Source: Candidatus Parvarchaeota archaeon (lineage in GTDB: Archaea > Nanobdellota > Nanobdellia > Parvarchaeales > Parvarchaeaceae). From it: 37,837 bases of DNA. Positions 14,563-21,894 of this stretch are shown here, one piece after another. The translations under genes and the position numbers were made by a program. The notes under the pieces were generated by a model. The model saw only the letters and a program-made list of their open reading frames with translations, had not been told where the DNA came from and searched no databases. Location of the stretch: NCBI GenBank assembly GCA_023269965.1, contig JAGDXU010000022.1, positions 1-37,837 of the forward strand. The letters are read 5' to 3'. How positions within the stretch are numbered: the stretch's first letter is position 1; every line of letters begins with the position of its first letter.

Positions 14563-16311
14563 TCAAACACCTACCAGCATAAGTATCATGACAAGGATGG
14601 CCCCTGCTATAAAGATCACAATATAATTGCTTAGGTCTCCGCTTTGAAGCTCCCTGGAGATGTAAGAGAGACTGAAAGATAAGGAGCCTACACTATCGAA
14701 AGCTTCTCCAAGAGCGTCTTCAAATCTGTCAACCAACCCACCGAATTTTGTTATCGCTGTGCCAGTTGACGCTAGCACGTCATCATACGTCACTCCTCTG
14801 AATATAGATTTCAGCTTTTTGTCAAGCTTTGCATAGGGGAAATCGCGATTTGAATAGAAATAGTAGGCCGCGAAGAGACCAAGCAAAGCTATTATTGAGT
14901 CTAGCACCAGGAATAAGTCAAAGGAGTAGGCTATAGGTATTATCGAGTTGAAAAAGAATAAGCTAGCACCACCAACTGTTGAAAGTATGGACAGGGTTGC
15001 GATAGGTATAATTGCGAACTTGTCTTCTCTTATTTTTTCTGTTCCGTTTTTATGGTAAACTGTAAAGAACAATCTGAATGAGAAAAGTGATGTAAGGAAA
15101 GTGGCTACCATAAATATAAGCTCAATCGATATGGAAAAATTATAGGAGAGTGTGGCATGTGCAAAGAAACCCAAGAAAGGAGGTATACCTGCCAGGGAAG
15201 CTAGGCCTATGAAGGCAGGCACATAGAAGATAGGTTTGCCTATCTCAAGACCCCTCAGCTTGAATATATTTCTGGTTCCAAACAATATTATAAGTTCACC
15301 GGCGAGCAGAAAAAGCAGGGATTTGAAAACTGCGTGCATTATCAAGTAGAACAAAGCACCATCTGGGTTCAGCGTAGCCACGGCAAGGAACATAAAAGCC
15401 AAGCTGTCTATTGTTGAGTAAGCCAATATGCGCTTTGTGTCCACGCTTTCAAGCGCAAGCAAGCTTGAAATAAATATAGTGATCAAGCTTATCAGCACCA
15501 AGTAGACCATGGTTCCGCTCACATACATTAATGGGGCTATCATTATGAGTAGGAAAGCTCCAGAGGCCACCATCGTTGCAGAATGAAGAAGCGCGCTAAC
15601 TGTAGTCGGTGCTTCCATAGCATCTGGGAGCCAGACATAGAATGGGAATTGAGCAGATTTAGATAGTGCAGCTATTATAAATAAAGCTGCAGAAACCGTG
15701 AGATACACTTGAGGGATGGAGCTTAAACCGGACAGAGTTGCACTTATGGATAGTGTTCCGGTGTTAGCGAATAAGATTATTATCGCAGTGAGAAGTGAAA
15801 CGTCCCCTACCTTCGTAAGAATGAGAGCTTTCTTTGCTGCCTTAGAGGCAGCTTCTTTCTCGTACCAAAATCCTATCAGAAGATAAGAGGATATACTCAT
15901 AAGCTCCCAGAAAATATAAAACAAAATGAAGCTGTTCGATACAACTAAACCAAGCATTGCGAATATGAATAAAGACATCTCAAAGTAGTACTTCTCCTGT
16001 TTTTCTCTTCTCATGTAAAACACGGAGAATATTAGTATCAGCAGCGAGATGAAGGAGACCACTACTGCCATGAGTAGATGCAGGTTATTCGCTATAAAGG
16101 AGATCTGAAAGGTATAAGTTTCTATGTTGAACCAGCTAAAGTTCTCAATCAAGTCCTTTGAGAAGTAAACATAGAAAAAAACACTGGATATAAGCAACGA
16201 TAAGGATGTCATTGACACGGCTATCAGACGGCTTCTCACAAGTTTATCCTTTAAAAAGGCTGTCAAAGTCATTGATATCAACATCGGCAATAAGATCAAA
16301 TATAACATCAT
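14563..16311 (-). CDS. nuoL: Complex I membrane subunit NuoL (antiporter-like)
   Basis: NuoL is the distal pump subunit. The 582-residue protein includes the NuoL-specific N-terminal domain, then the catalytic antiporter core: YIFWELMSISSYLLIGFWYE (conserved Glu), AAKKALILTKVGDVSLL, and FPFYVWLPDAMEAPTTVSALLHSATMV (the signature His and Pro-rich loop), followed by DTKRILAYSTIDSLAFM. The C-terminal part has the extra region (residues about 480-582) with amphipathic sequence expected for the lateral helix. It ends in an overlap region with nuoM. Both ends are within 2-3 nt of the neighbouring genes. Confidence 0.92.
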   Translation of the reverse strand: MMLYLILLPMLISMTLTAFLKDKLVRSRLIAVSMTSLSLLISSVFFYVYFSKDLIENFSWFNIETYTFQISFIANNLHLLMAVVVSFISLLILIFSVFYMRREKQEKYYFEMSLFIFAMLGLVVSNSFILFYIFWELMSISSYLLIGFWYEKEAASKAAKKALILTKVGDVSLLTAIIILFANTGTLSISATLSGLSSIPQVYLTVSAALFIIAALSKSAQFPFYVWLPDAMEAPTTVSALLHSATMVASGAFLLIMIAPLMYVSGTMVYLVLISLITIFISSLLALESVDTKRILAYSTIDSLAFMFLAVATLNPDGALFYLIMHAVFKSLLFLLAGELIILFGTRNIFKLRGLEIGKPIFYVPAFIGLASLAGIPPFLGFFAHATLSYNFSISIELIFMVATFLTSLFSFRLFFTVYHKNGTEKIREDKFAIIPIATLSILSTVGGASLFFFNSIIPIAYSFDLFLVLDSIIALLGLFAAYYFYSNRDFPYAKLDKKLKSIFRGVTYDDVLASTGTAITKFGGLVDRFEDALGEAFDSVGSLSFSLSYISRELQSGDLSNYIVIFIAGAILVMILMLVGV

Positions 16312-16312
16312 A

Positions 16313-16615
16313 TCAACCTCTGTACTCCTTCAATGCGGACATTTCAAGGTTATCGGTTATCTTGTGATAGAATATTATCAATGCTATCGCGACTGCAGCT
16401 TCAAAAACTGCTATCACAAGGATCAATAGCGCGTAGGAAACTCCATTCAAATATCCAAAGTAATAGGACCCGGCTGCGAAGTTTATAAGGGCAGCATTTA
16501 TCACTATTTCGATGCTTATTACAAAATTTATAAGGTTTTTCCTCATCAGCATCCCAAATACCGCTATTACGAAGAGTATAGATGTAAGATAAAAAATATA
16601 TTCGTAGGGTATCAT
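16313..16615 (-). CDS. nuoK: Complex I membrane subunit NuoK
   Basis: NuoK is a three-helix membrane subunit whose buried glutamates couple quinone chemistry to proton transfer. This 100-residue protein has three hydrophobic helices and both conserved acidic positions: the Glu in ISIEIVINAALINF (helix 2) and the Glu in VIAVFEAAVAIALII (helix 3). Length is exactly that of bacterial NuoK. The ATG overlaps the nuoJ stop (ATGA) and nuoL begins 1 nt after its stop. Confidence 0.95.
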   Translation of the reverse strand: MIPYEYIFYLTSILFVIAVFGMLMRKNLINFVISIEIVINAALINFAAGSYYFGYLNGVSYALLILVIAVFEAAVAIALIIFYHKITDNLEMSALKEYRG

Positions 16616-17082
16616 TCTCCCTCCACTGATCTTATGAAGTAAACTGCTGTCATCAGGCTCGCTAGGAGTGTAACTGCAGCGACTAAAATTAGAAGCGAAT
16701 AATGCGAAAACAGATAAATTCCAAGACTAGGTTGGTTTGTTTGGCCAACGCCGGTTGTGCTTGCTTGGCCGAAAGGCAGAATCAGCATGAGGGCTATCAT
16801 CAAGATCGGTAGAGCTATCAGGATTTTTTTTCTATCAAATCCAAGTCTCTCCTCTGGTATAAGTGATGCAGCTACAGTCAATAGGACTACTATTCCGCCG
16901 TTGTATATTATCAGTTCTGCTACGCCTAGGAATGGAAAAGCGAGAAGTATAAACATTGATGAAACTAAAACAACGAAGAAGAACAGGAATATAAGTGAAT
17001 GCATCAACCTCCTGCTAAGTGCAATAGCTATTGACATCAAAATTAGCAGAGTAGATATCGCATAAAAAATCAAGATATCCAT
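16612..17082 (-). CDS. nuoJ: Complex I membrane subunit NuoJ
   Basis: NuoJ has five transmembrane helices and packs between NuoK and NuoA/H. The 156-residue protein starting at ATG 17082 keeps the signature FPFLGVAELIIYNGGIVVL, with Gly and Tyr residues of the helix that changes conformation in coupling. Start choice: ATG 17082 is preferred over the TTG at 17130, because the TATA element (17136-17145) would put the transcript start near 17115, downstream of the TTG. It begins the nuoJKLMN cluster; nuoH and nuoI, which usually precede J, are absent, since the upstream gene is divergent. Confidence 0.9.
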   Translation of the reverse strand: MDILIFYAISTLLILMSIAIALSRRLMHSLIFLFFFVVLVSSMFILLAFPFLGVAELIIYNGGIVVLLTVAASLIPEERLGFDRKKILIALPILMIALMLILPFGQASTTGVGQTNQPSLGIYLFSHYSLLILVAAVTLLASLMTAVYFIRSVEGE

Positions 17083-17135
17083 ATTCTTTATACGACTTTT
17101 ATCTTTAATAATGTTTAGGAGCTTGAGCAAGATAG

Positions 17136-17145
17136 ATTTAAATAT
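17136..17145. promoter_or_regulatory. Shared palindromic TATA element between nuoJ and the divergent gene
   Basis: ATTTAAATAT contains the 8-bp palindrome ATTTAAAT. On the plus strand it is about 29 bp from the ATG at 17169 (leaderless spacing). On the minus strand it is about 58 bp from the nuoJ ATG at 17082, giving a leader of roughly 30 nt. No other good TATA box lies in the 86-bp gap. One element may serve both directions. Confidence 0.45.
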
Positions 17146-17168
17146 TGGGGCACTTCATTTGAATTAGA

Positions 17169-17714
17169 ATGGTTAATAAAGACTTGGAAAGCATAATAAA
17201 CTCCATGGAGCTTTTTGAGGGGTTGTCATTCTATCTGACCATAAACAACCATAAGCCAGCAGCTATTATAAGCTCTCTCTATGAGGAATCAGCCGAAGAT
17301 TTCGGCTTGAGGTGCAAATATACAGACCTTCCCTCAGCGGTTATTGTCTCATATGATCAGAGTAGCCTCAAGGAACTTGATAGAGCAATAAGAAGTAAGG
17401 ATAATTTCAAAATTGGGGTTGCCCTCGGCTACCCGGAAAGGGCATCAAAATCTTTTTTGAAGGATGGGTGGGATGGGACTAGGTTTTTTATGGAGGTAGA
17501 AAAACTATTTGAAGAAACAGGAGAGATGCCAATTCATCTAGCTTATCTTCCATATGTACCTGAGCCAGAAGCGGTTAGAGACGAAAGCTCTGAAAGTTCT
17601 GTTCTCGGCATGGAGTATATGGGATCCATAAAGGAAAGATCCCCAAGTTTTTCACGGAAGCTTGAGGAAAACTTCGAAGAAACCGTTGAGAATATAAAGT
17701 ACTTCAAAGATTAA
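17169..17714 (+). CDS. Hypothetical protein, possibly a Cys-less DUF483-like protein
   Basis: This 181-residue soluble protein has no catalytic motif I can name. The middle segment IGVALGYPERASKSFL and the later HLAYLPYVPEPEAVRDESSESSVLGMEYMGSIKERSP line up in order with the archaeal DUF483 pattern (LGYP-x-CC-VEAF, then a P-CS-x-C segment, then a helix). The Cys residues of that pattern are absent here: LGYPERAS has no CC, and PEPEAV has no Cys. This is a memory-based resemblance, so the family call is tentative. It is a single-gene unit: divergent from nuoJ via a shared TATA element and convergent with the broken acetyltransferase 7 bp away. Confidence 0.6.
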   Translation: MVNKDLESIINSMELFEGLSFYLTINNHKPAAIISSLYEESAEDFGLRCKYTDLPSAVIVSYDQSSLKELDRAIRSKDNFKIGVALGYPERASKSFLKDGWDGTRFFMEVEKLFEETGEMPIHLAYLPYVPEPEAVRDESSESSVLGMEYMGSIKERSPSFSRKLEENFEETVENIKYFKD

Positions 17715-17721
17715 GATATAC

Positions 17722-18266
17722 TTATACATGTATTATGCTATTTTTCTCTGTGTCAATCTCTCTAATCATGAATATATTACCGCTTTTTGTGCTCTCCGGC
17801 GAATAGTCTCTCTCATTCTCTAATCTAGATAAGCCATGCTTTTCGTAAAAATTTAGAGTTTCAGTGCTTTTTGTTGATGTTATCAAAGATAGATACTTGA
17901 AATTTAATTCTTCTGCTTTTTTCATGTATGTTGATAGAAGTTGGCTTCCAATTCCCTTATCTCTGACAGCTGGTTCTACAGCGATAGACGCTAAATAAGT
18001 GGTGGTTTTTTCATTTATCTCCTCATTTATCACATACCCAAGCTTTGATCCGAAGGCGAATCCAACCGGTTCTTGCTAGTTTGGTCATTTATCCTAGCGA
18101 CAAGGCATATGGAGTCACCCGCTTCCAATATGGAATCCAGGTAAGAGTCAACGTCCTTCTTATTCATCCTGCTATTCCACGGTCTCTTCTTGAATGTCCT
18201 CATGAACAAATCGCTTATATATGCTTTGTCTTCTTTGCTGCAGTATCCAATTTCAAGCCCTTCCAT
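17722..18266 (-). pseudogene. GNAT family N-acetyltransferase, interrupted by a frameshift
   Basis: Two reading frames on the minus strand together make one GNAT protein. The first part (18266 to about 18070) starts MEGLEIGYCSKEDKAYISDLF and reaches LVARINDQTS. The second part continues in the -1 frame with QEPVGFAFGSKLGYVINEE and then ASIAVEPAVRDKGIGSQLLSTYM, which holds the acetyl-CoA-binding motif R-D-K-G-I-G. It ends FYEKHGLSRLENERDY. The break lies near the minus-strand sequence CAAGAACCGG (plus 18066-18075). The second frame has no good start or ribosome site of its own. Natural pseudogene, programmed -1 shift or a sequencing error are all possible. A TATA box (18291-18299) precedes the ATG. 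Confidence 0.8.
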
Positions 18267-18290
18267 TGTAATCACAATGAATACAAGAGG

Positions 18291-18299
18291 TATAAATAT
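18291..18299 (-). promoter_or_regulatory. TATA box of the acetyltransferase gene
   Basis: The minus strand reads ATATTTATA, centred 29 bp before the ATG at 18266. The intact promoter suggests the gene was working recently or still is. Confidence 0.5.
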
Positions 18300-18330
18300 C
18301 TTTAGGCCTACTTAGGACTCGAATCTGTAA

Positions 18331-18342
18331 GGTATTTATTAG
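18331..18342 (+). promoter_or_regulatory. TATA box of the SHOCT-like membrane protein gene
   Basis: GGTATTTATTAG is centred about 27 bp before the ATG at 18363 on the plus strand. No Shine-Dalgarno sequence is present, consistent with a leaderless message. Confidence 0.4.
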
Positions 18343-18362
18343 CGGCAAATCAATTAATTATT

Positions 18363-19229
18363 ATGTTCAGTAGTGTAGTTAAGAACTACGAAAATGAGTT
18401 CGACACTAAGGTGATGGAGAATAGGCATGTATTCTATGACATGTACATTAAGAGCAATGATCCTCAAGCTTTGAGAAATGATATAGCTGAATCTTTGGGG
18501 GACTTGGATTACAAGCTGCTTTTAAACGAAATGACCAAATTCGACGATGAAAATCTAGAAGAAGTATTTCGAGGCGGTAACTCCAAGCCGATAAGGGTTG
18601 CGATTAAAGCTGCTAAAGATAATAAGAAGGGATCGAAGTATCCAATCCTTTGGAAGGCTTTCCTAGTCTTGGGTATAATCTTACTAGCTGTTCTTTTGGT
18701 TTATGCCAGGGGGGAAATTTATAATAACATCTCAACATTTAGCGTAACGCCCTCTGCATTGTTATTGTACGGAACCATAGTAAGTTTCTTGCTTTTCATT
18801 CTATTCCTAGAAATAAAGTACATAGTGCCGATCTTCCTATGGGCGAAGATAGTGGGCATATATGACCCAACTTCATCCTCAGCCAATGTCAGAATAGTCC
18901 TGGCTGGAGAATGCCAATTCAAAGATAAGGACTCCTATGCAAGGCTAGAGAGTGACATGAATGAGCTATACAGCGAGCTTTCGAGAAAGTTTACAAACAA
19001 GCTGGACAAAAATCAACTGTCAAGTAACATAGAAACAGGTCTTTCGATAGGGAGGGGACAGAACCAAAAGCTTACCAATGAGCTTAGAGACATAGAAAAC
19101 CAACTTTCTGATTTGGAAAGAAACTTCGCGGCTGGAAAGGTCAGCGAAGCGTCATACAAAGACCTCAAAGCTAAGTTGGAGATGAAGCGCACGCAGTTGG
19201 AAACCTTGTTTGATCTCCTTCTCCCTTAA
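18363..19229 (+). CDS. Two-helix membrane protein with coiled-coil and SHOCT-like tail
   Basis: The 288-residue protein has a soluble charged N-terminal part (1-95), two transmembrane helices at about 96-114 (FLVLGIILLAVLLVYA) and 133-155 (LYGTIVSFLLFILFLEIKY), and a soluble C-terminal part. The last 60 residues form a coiled coil (NQKLTNELRDIENQLSDLERN) followed by FAAGKVSEASYKDLKAKLE. That end matches the short SHOCT-type pattern (L-G-x-I-S-E-E-x-Y-x-x-x-K-x-x-L), which is often at the C-terminus of membrane proteins and thought to help oligomerisation. No overall family is recognised. It has its own promoter and is followed after 53 bp by nth, which has its own TATA box. Confidence 0.65.
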   Translation: MFSSVVKNYENEFDTKVMENRHVFYDMYIKSNDPQALRNDIAESLGDLDYKLLLNEMTKFDDENLEEVFRGGNSKPIRVAIKAAKDNKKGSKYPILWKAFLVLGIILLAVLLVYARGEIYNNISTFSVTPSALLLYGTIVSFLLFILFLEIKYIVPIFLWAKIVGIYDPTSSSANVRIVLAGECQFKDKDSYARLESDMNELYSELSRKFTNKLDKNQLSSNIETGLSIGRGQNQKLTNELRDIENQLSDLERNFAAGKVSEASYKDLKAKLEMKRTQLETLFDLLLP

Positions 19230-19253
19230 ATCCGGGTTTTCTTTGATTTCATC

Positions 19254-19265
19254 TATAAATATATT
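19254..19265 (+). promoter_or_regulatory. TATA box of nth
   Basis: TATAAATATATT is centred about 25 bp before the ATG at 19283. This gives nth and the two genes after it their own leaderless promoter. Confidence 0.5.
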
Positions 19266-19282
19266 GGCAGCTATCTCTGGTT

Positions 19283-19948
19283 ATGCCAGTTTCATATAAA
19301 TCTAATCCAGCCGACAAAATCCTTGTCCTCTGCAAATTCCTGGAGAAAAGATACGGCAAGGTCAAATTCAGGACAGCGGATCCGTTCAAAGTCCTGATAA
19401 GTACAATAATCTCGCAGAGGAACAAAGACGAGCTCACGGATAAGACTTTTAAGAGGATGTCATCTGTTCTTAACACCCCTGAGGATTATGCGAAAGCAGA
19501 CATAAAGCGGCTTGCATCTCTGATAAAGCCCTCAGGGTTCTACAATCAGAAGGCCAAGATGATAAAGAGAACCGCGAGGATGATAATCAGGGACTTCAAC
19601 GGCGAAGTGCCAGGGACTAGAGAAGAGCTTATGAAGCTTCCGGGAGTCGGCGGGAAGACCGCTGACATAGTGCTTTCATACGGGTTTGGGGAAAAAGTGA
19701 TAGCTTGTGACACGCACGTAATATGGATATCGAATGCTTTGGGGTTGGTGGATTCGAAAGATCCGGAGAAGGTCAGGGAAAGATTGATGGATATAACTCC
19801 AGAGAGATACAAGAGGATGCTGAATCTGCAGATGGTTGAATTTGGGAAGGAGATATGCTTGACATCCAGGCCAAAATGCTACATGTGCGAATTAAAATAT
19901 ATATGTAATTATTATAAAAATGTGTATAAGAAGAGATATGGTAAATGA
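19283..19948 (+). CDS. nth: Endonuclease III (bifunctional DNA glycosylase/AP lyase)
   Basis: Nth removes oxidised pyrimidines and cleaves the abasic site in base excision repair. The 221-residue protein is complete. The helix-hairpin-helix reads LMKLPGVGGKTADIVL, with the catalytic Lys125. The catalytic Asp143 is in VIACDTHV. The C-terminal [4Fe-4S] loop is intact with Cys192, 199, 202 and 208 in the C-x6-C-x2-C-x5-C spacing. It has its own TATA box. Its last 11 nt overlap the start of the following membrane protein gene. Confidence 0.97.
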   Translation: MPVSYKSNPADKILVLCKFLEKRYGKVKFRTADPFKVLISTIISQRNKDELTDKTFKRMSSVLNTPEDYAKADIKRLASLIKPSGFYNQKAKMIKRTARMIIRDFNGEVPGTREELMKLPGVGGKTADIVLSYGFGEKVIACDTHVIWISNALGLVDSKDPEKVRERLMDITPERYKRMLNLQMVEFGKEICLTSRPKCYMCELKYICNYYKNVYKKRYGK

Positions 19949-20678
19949 AGCTTTGAGTTCATTTGGTTACGGTTTCTCAGTTTACAGGAACAAGTACATA
20001 TCTCTATCTGCAGCTGCGGTTTTTCTTTTATTTTTATTTGTCGGCTACTTTGTGATCTATGACAATTTTAATCTTTACATCCACAATCCTTTTGTGCCGA
20101 CTGGTTTGTACGTATCTGGGTATGATGTGAGCGCCTCTTCCTTGCTTTTCGTGTCCGTTGCACTAGTTTCCCTTTATATTGTGAATTTCTCTTTGAATGA
20201 GCAGAGGCAATTCAATGGGAAGGTTAAGCTAAGGCAGATAATTTCAATTTCAAATAGAACATATCCCAAGTTTTTGATTACAGCGTCTGCACAGATTATC
20301 TTATCGGTTATAGGCTGTATCTTTTTCGTTATACCCGGGCTTTACTTAGGTATGAAAACGCTTTTTCTAGGCGCTTCCTCGGTTTATTATGATTATGACC
20401 TTTTATCCTCCCTCAGAAAGGCTTTCTCAATCTCAAAGGAGAACTCTACGAATGCCTTCATTCTTTTCTTGCTTTATTTCATTGTGTCGGTAGTCCTGAT
20501 ATACCTTGCATTGGTCGTATCTAATAGTATTCTGATGAGCTACATAATATATGGGTTCCTACTCTCTTTCTTTTTGATATCTTTTTTCTCCAGCACTTAC
20601 AAATTAATACCCTTATTGTCAAGTAAAAAAAGTAGACTTGAGGAGTTGACATCTGATCTCCCCGGGTTTGGAGGGTAA
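19938..20678 (+). CDS. Multispan membrane protein, function unknown
   Basis: This 246-residue protein (start at ATG 19938, MVNEALSSFGYGFSVYR) has about six hydrophobic helices and a middle polar section (NEQRQFNGKVKLRQI). The segment CIFFVIPGLYLGMKTLFLGASSVYYD, then SLRKAFSISKENS, resembles the membrane domain found in bacterial and archaeal proteins of the glycerophosphodiester phosphodiesterase membrane-domain type (DUF7847-like). I infer a membrane protein of that broad class with low confidence. An upstream frame extension from 19920 would overlap nth more and is less likely. hemK2 follows after 3 nt, so nth, this gene and hemK2 are probably one operon. Confidence 0.6.
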   Translation: MVNEALSSFGYGFSVYRNKYISLSAAAVFLLFLFVGYFVIYDNFNLYIHNPFVPTGLYVSGYDVSASSLLFVSVALVSLYIVNFSLNEQRQFNGKVKLRQIISISNRTYPKFLITASAQIILSVIGCIFFVIPGLYLGMKTLFLGASSVYYDYDLLSSLRKAFSISKENSTNAFILFLLYFIVSVVLIYLALVVSNSILMSYIIYGFLLSFFLISFFSSTYKLIPLLSSKKSRLEELTSDLPGFGG

Positions 20679-20681
20679 GAC

Positions 20682-21245
20682 ATGTTAGACATGCTGGAAG
20701 ATCCAAGCGTTTATCCCGTATCTGATGATTCCAAGCTTCTTTTGAAGGCAGTAGCAGCAAGCAAGGGTAAAGTTCTGGACATGTGCGCTGGAAGTGGTAT
20801 AATCGGATTAAACGCTGCAAAATTTGCTGATGAGGTAACATTAGTTGATATAAATGACCATGCGCTGAATCTGATAAAATTAAATGCAAGTAAAAACAAC
20901 ATAAAAAATATAAAGGTGATAAAGTCAGACTTATTCAAAGAGATCGGAGAAAAAAGGTTTGATGTTATCTTCATGAATCCGCCCTACTTGCCTGGTGATC
21001 CATCGACTAGCGATTCTCTGGATATCGCTACACTTGGGGGGAAGGAAGGGTCTGAGCTAACTGAAAGGTTCATATTAGAAGCGCCAAGTCATTTGGAACC
21101 TGGTGGAAGAATATTCATAGTCCTCTCGACTAAATCAAATCTAGATAGGATCTACGGGGCAATTCGCAGGGCAGGTTTAAGTTACACTGTAATCGATTCG
21201 GACAGCTTTTTCTTCGAGAAATTAATCCTAATAGAACTCCACTGA
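20682..21245 (+). CDS. HemK2-type methyltransferase (release-factor glutamine class)
   Basis: This 187-residue class I SAM-dependent methyltransferase has the HemK2/Mtq2 signs. An N-terminal YPVSDDSKLLL (11-21) matches the Y-x-P-x-x-D-S-x-L-L motif. The SAM motif is VLDMCAGSGIIG (31-42) and the acidic strand end is VTLVDIN (52-58). The catalytic motif NPPY is at 99-102, and the DxG-x-x-G-x-x-E motif appears as LGGKEGSEL. Eukaryotic Mtq2 methylates the GGQ glutamine of eRF1 with Trm112. The archaeal orthologue is probably the same for aRF1. Trm112 is not in the window. GGAGGG lies about 9 nt before the ATG. Confidence 0.85.
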   Translation: MLDMLEDPSVYPVSDDSKLLLKAVAASKGKVLDMCAGSGIIGLNAAKFADEVTLVDINDHALNLIKLNASKNNIKNIKVIKSDLFKEIGEKRFDVIFMNPPYLPGDPSTSDSLDIATLGGKEGSELTERFILEAPSHLEPGGRIFIVLSTKSNLDRIYGAIRRAGLSYTVIDSDSFFFEKLILIELH

Positions 21246-21290
21246 GGAAGCCTCGCTTGGGGCTTAGCTCAGTGTTCTCTAAAAATTTTT
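21241..21290. terminator. Hairpin between convergent hemK2 and sepF
   Basis: The sequence from 21241 can fold as ACUGAG paired with CUCAGU (outer, six pairs) and AAGCCU paired with GGGCUU (inner, six pairs with one G-U) around a CGCUUG loop. It is followed by CTCTAAAAATTTTTC, giving a T-run on the plus strand at about 21286-21290 and an A-run that is a T-run on the other strand. The hairpin starts in the hemK2 stop codon and ends 17 bp before the sepF stop, so it could stop transcription from both sides. Archaeal terminators rely mainly on T-runs, so the hairpin itself may be incidental. Confidence 0.5.
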
Positions 21291-21688
21291 CAAGAGCTAA
21301 CGTTTGTGGAAGGCGAAAGAACATCGCCTTTCTCAACCTTTACGAAGTCCGGCACAACTAGCAGGTAATCTTCATCTATCCCGACTATCTGTGCTCCAGC
21401 CGCATCTGCACTTCTTTTGATCTTTGTTATTGTCCTCTTGAGTTCATCCATTCCACCTTTCTCTCTTAATTCCTTCACCTTTACAAAGACCAACGTGTAT
21501 CCCGACCGTATGTCGTTTAGCAGCGCACTTGCATCTTCATATTTCACCAACACAAAGTACTTCACATAGACCTTTGCCGATGGCTTATCACTTTTTTCAA
21601 CTTCCAGCTCAACATATTGGCCGGAATTTTCTACATCCACTTTTTTCTTAAATACATTAAGAAAACTGTCAAAAGATAGGTTTGTCAT
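21290..21688 (-). CDS. sepF: Cell division protein SepF (archaeal)
   Basis: SepF anchors the FtsZ ring to the membrane in most archaea that have FtsZ. The 132-residue protein has the DUF552/SepF fold: VYVKYFVLVKYEDASALLNDI, a central VFVKVKELREKGG-then-helix segment ending SADAAGAQIVGIDEDYLLVVP, and a final VEKGD strand. The N-terminal MTNLSFDSFLNVFKKK is an amphipathic candidate for membrane binding. Start choice: ATG 21688 has AAGGTGA 5 nt upstream (21694-21700) and lies downstream of a TATA box at 21720-21731; a TTG at 21721 lies inside that box. Confidence 0.8.
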   Translation of the reverse strand: MTNLSFDSFLNVFKKKVDVENSGQYVELEVEKSDKPSAKVYVKYFVLVKYEDASALLNDIRSGYTLVFVKVKELREKGGMDELKRTITKIKRSADAAGAQIVGIDEDYLLVVPDFVKVEKGDVLSPSTNVSS

Positions 21689-21719
21689 ATTAATCACCTT
21701 AATATCAATTATTCTTTTC

Positions 21720-21731
21720 AATATTTAAATG
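21720..21731 (-). promoter_or_regulatory. TATA box of sepF
   Basis: The minus strand reads CATTTAAATATT about 37 bp before the sepF ATG (21688). With the Shine-Dalgarno AAGGTGA at 21700-21694, this suggests a short leader of about 10 nt. Confidence 0.45.
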
Positions 21732-21798
21732 TATTTAGTTCAACCTTTTCAGCCGCATCAGTAAATTCTGGTTAAAACTGGAGGATAACCATATAAAG

Positions 21799-21881
21799 TG
21801 CAGGGGGTGGGATTCGAACCCACGAAGACCTAAGTCATAAGGTCCTAAGCCTTACGCGTTTGACCACTTCGCCACCCCTGC
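21799..21881 (-). tRNA. tRNA-Leu (anticodon UAG)
   Basis: The minus strand folds as a class II tRNA. Acceptor stem GCAGGGG pairs fully with CCCCUGC and the discriminator is A. The anticodon stem UAAGG/CCUUA encloses CUUAGGA, so the anticodon is UAG, reading CUN leucine codons. The long variable arm pairs GAC with GUC. The T-arm reads GUGGGUUCGAAUCCCAC. CCA is not encoded and must be added. No intron is present. The Leu identity fits both the discriminator A and the long variable arm. It lies 14 bp after the aMBF1 stop on the same strand, possibly in one transcript. Confidence 0.96.
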
Positions 21882-21894
21882 TTTTATAAGATGA

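Noticed and set aside
17722..18033. Second half of the acetyltransferase as a separate small gene
   Set aside because: It starts mid-domain, has only a GTG start without ribosome site, and continues the first half in frame after a one-base shift.
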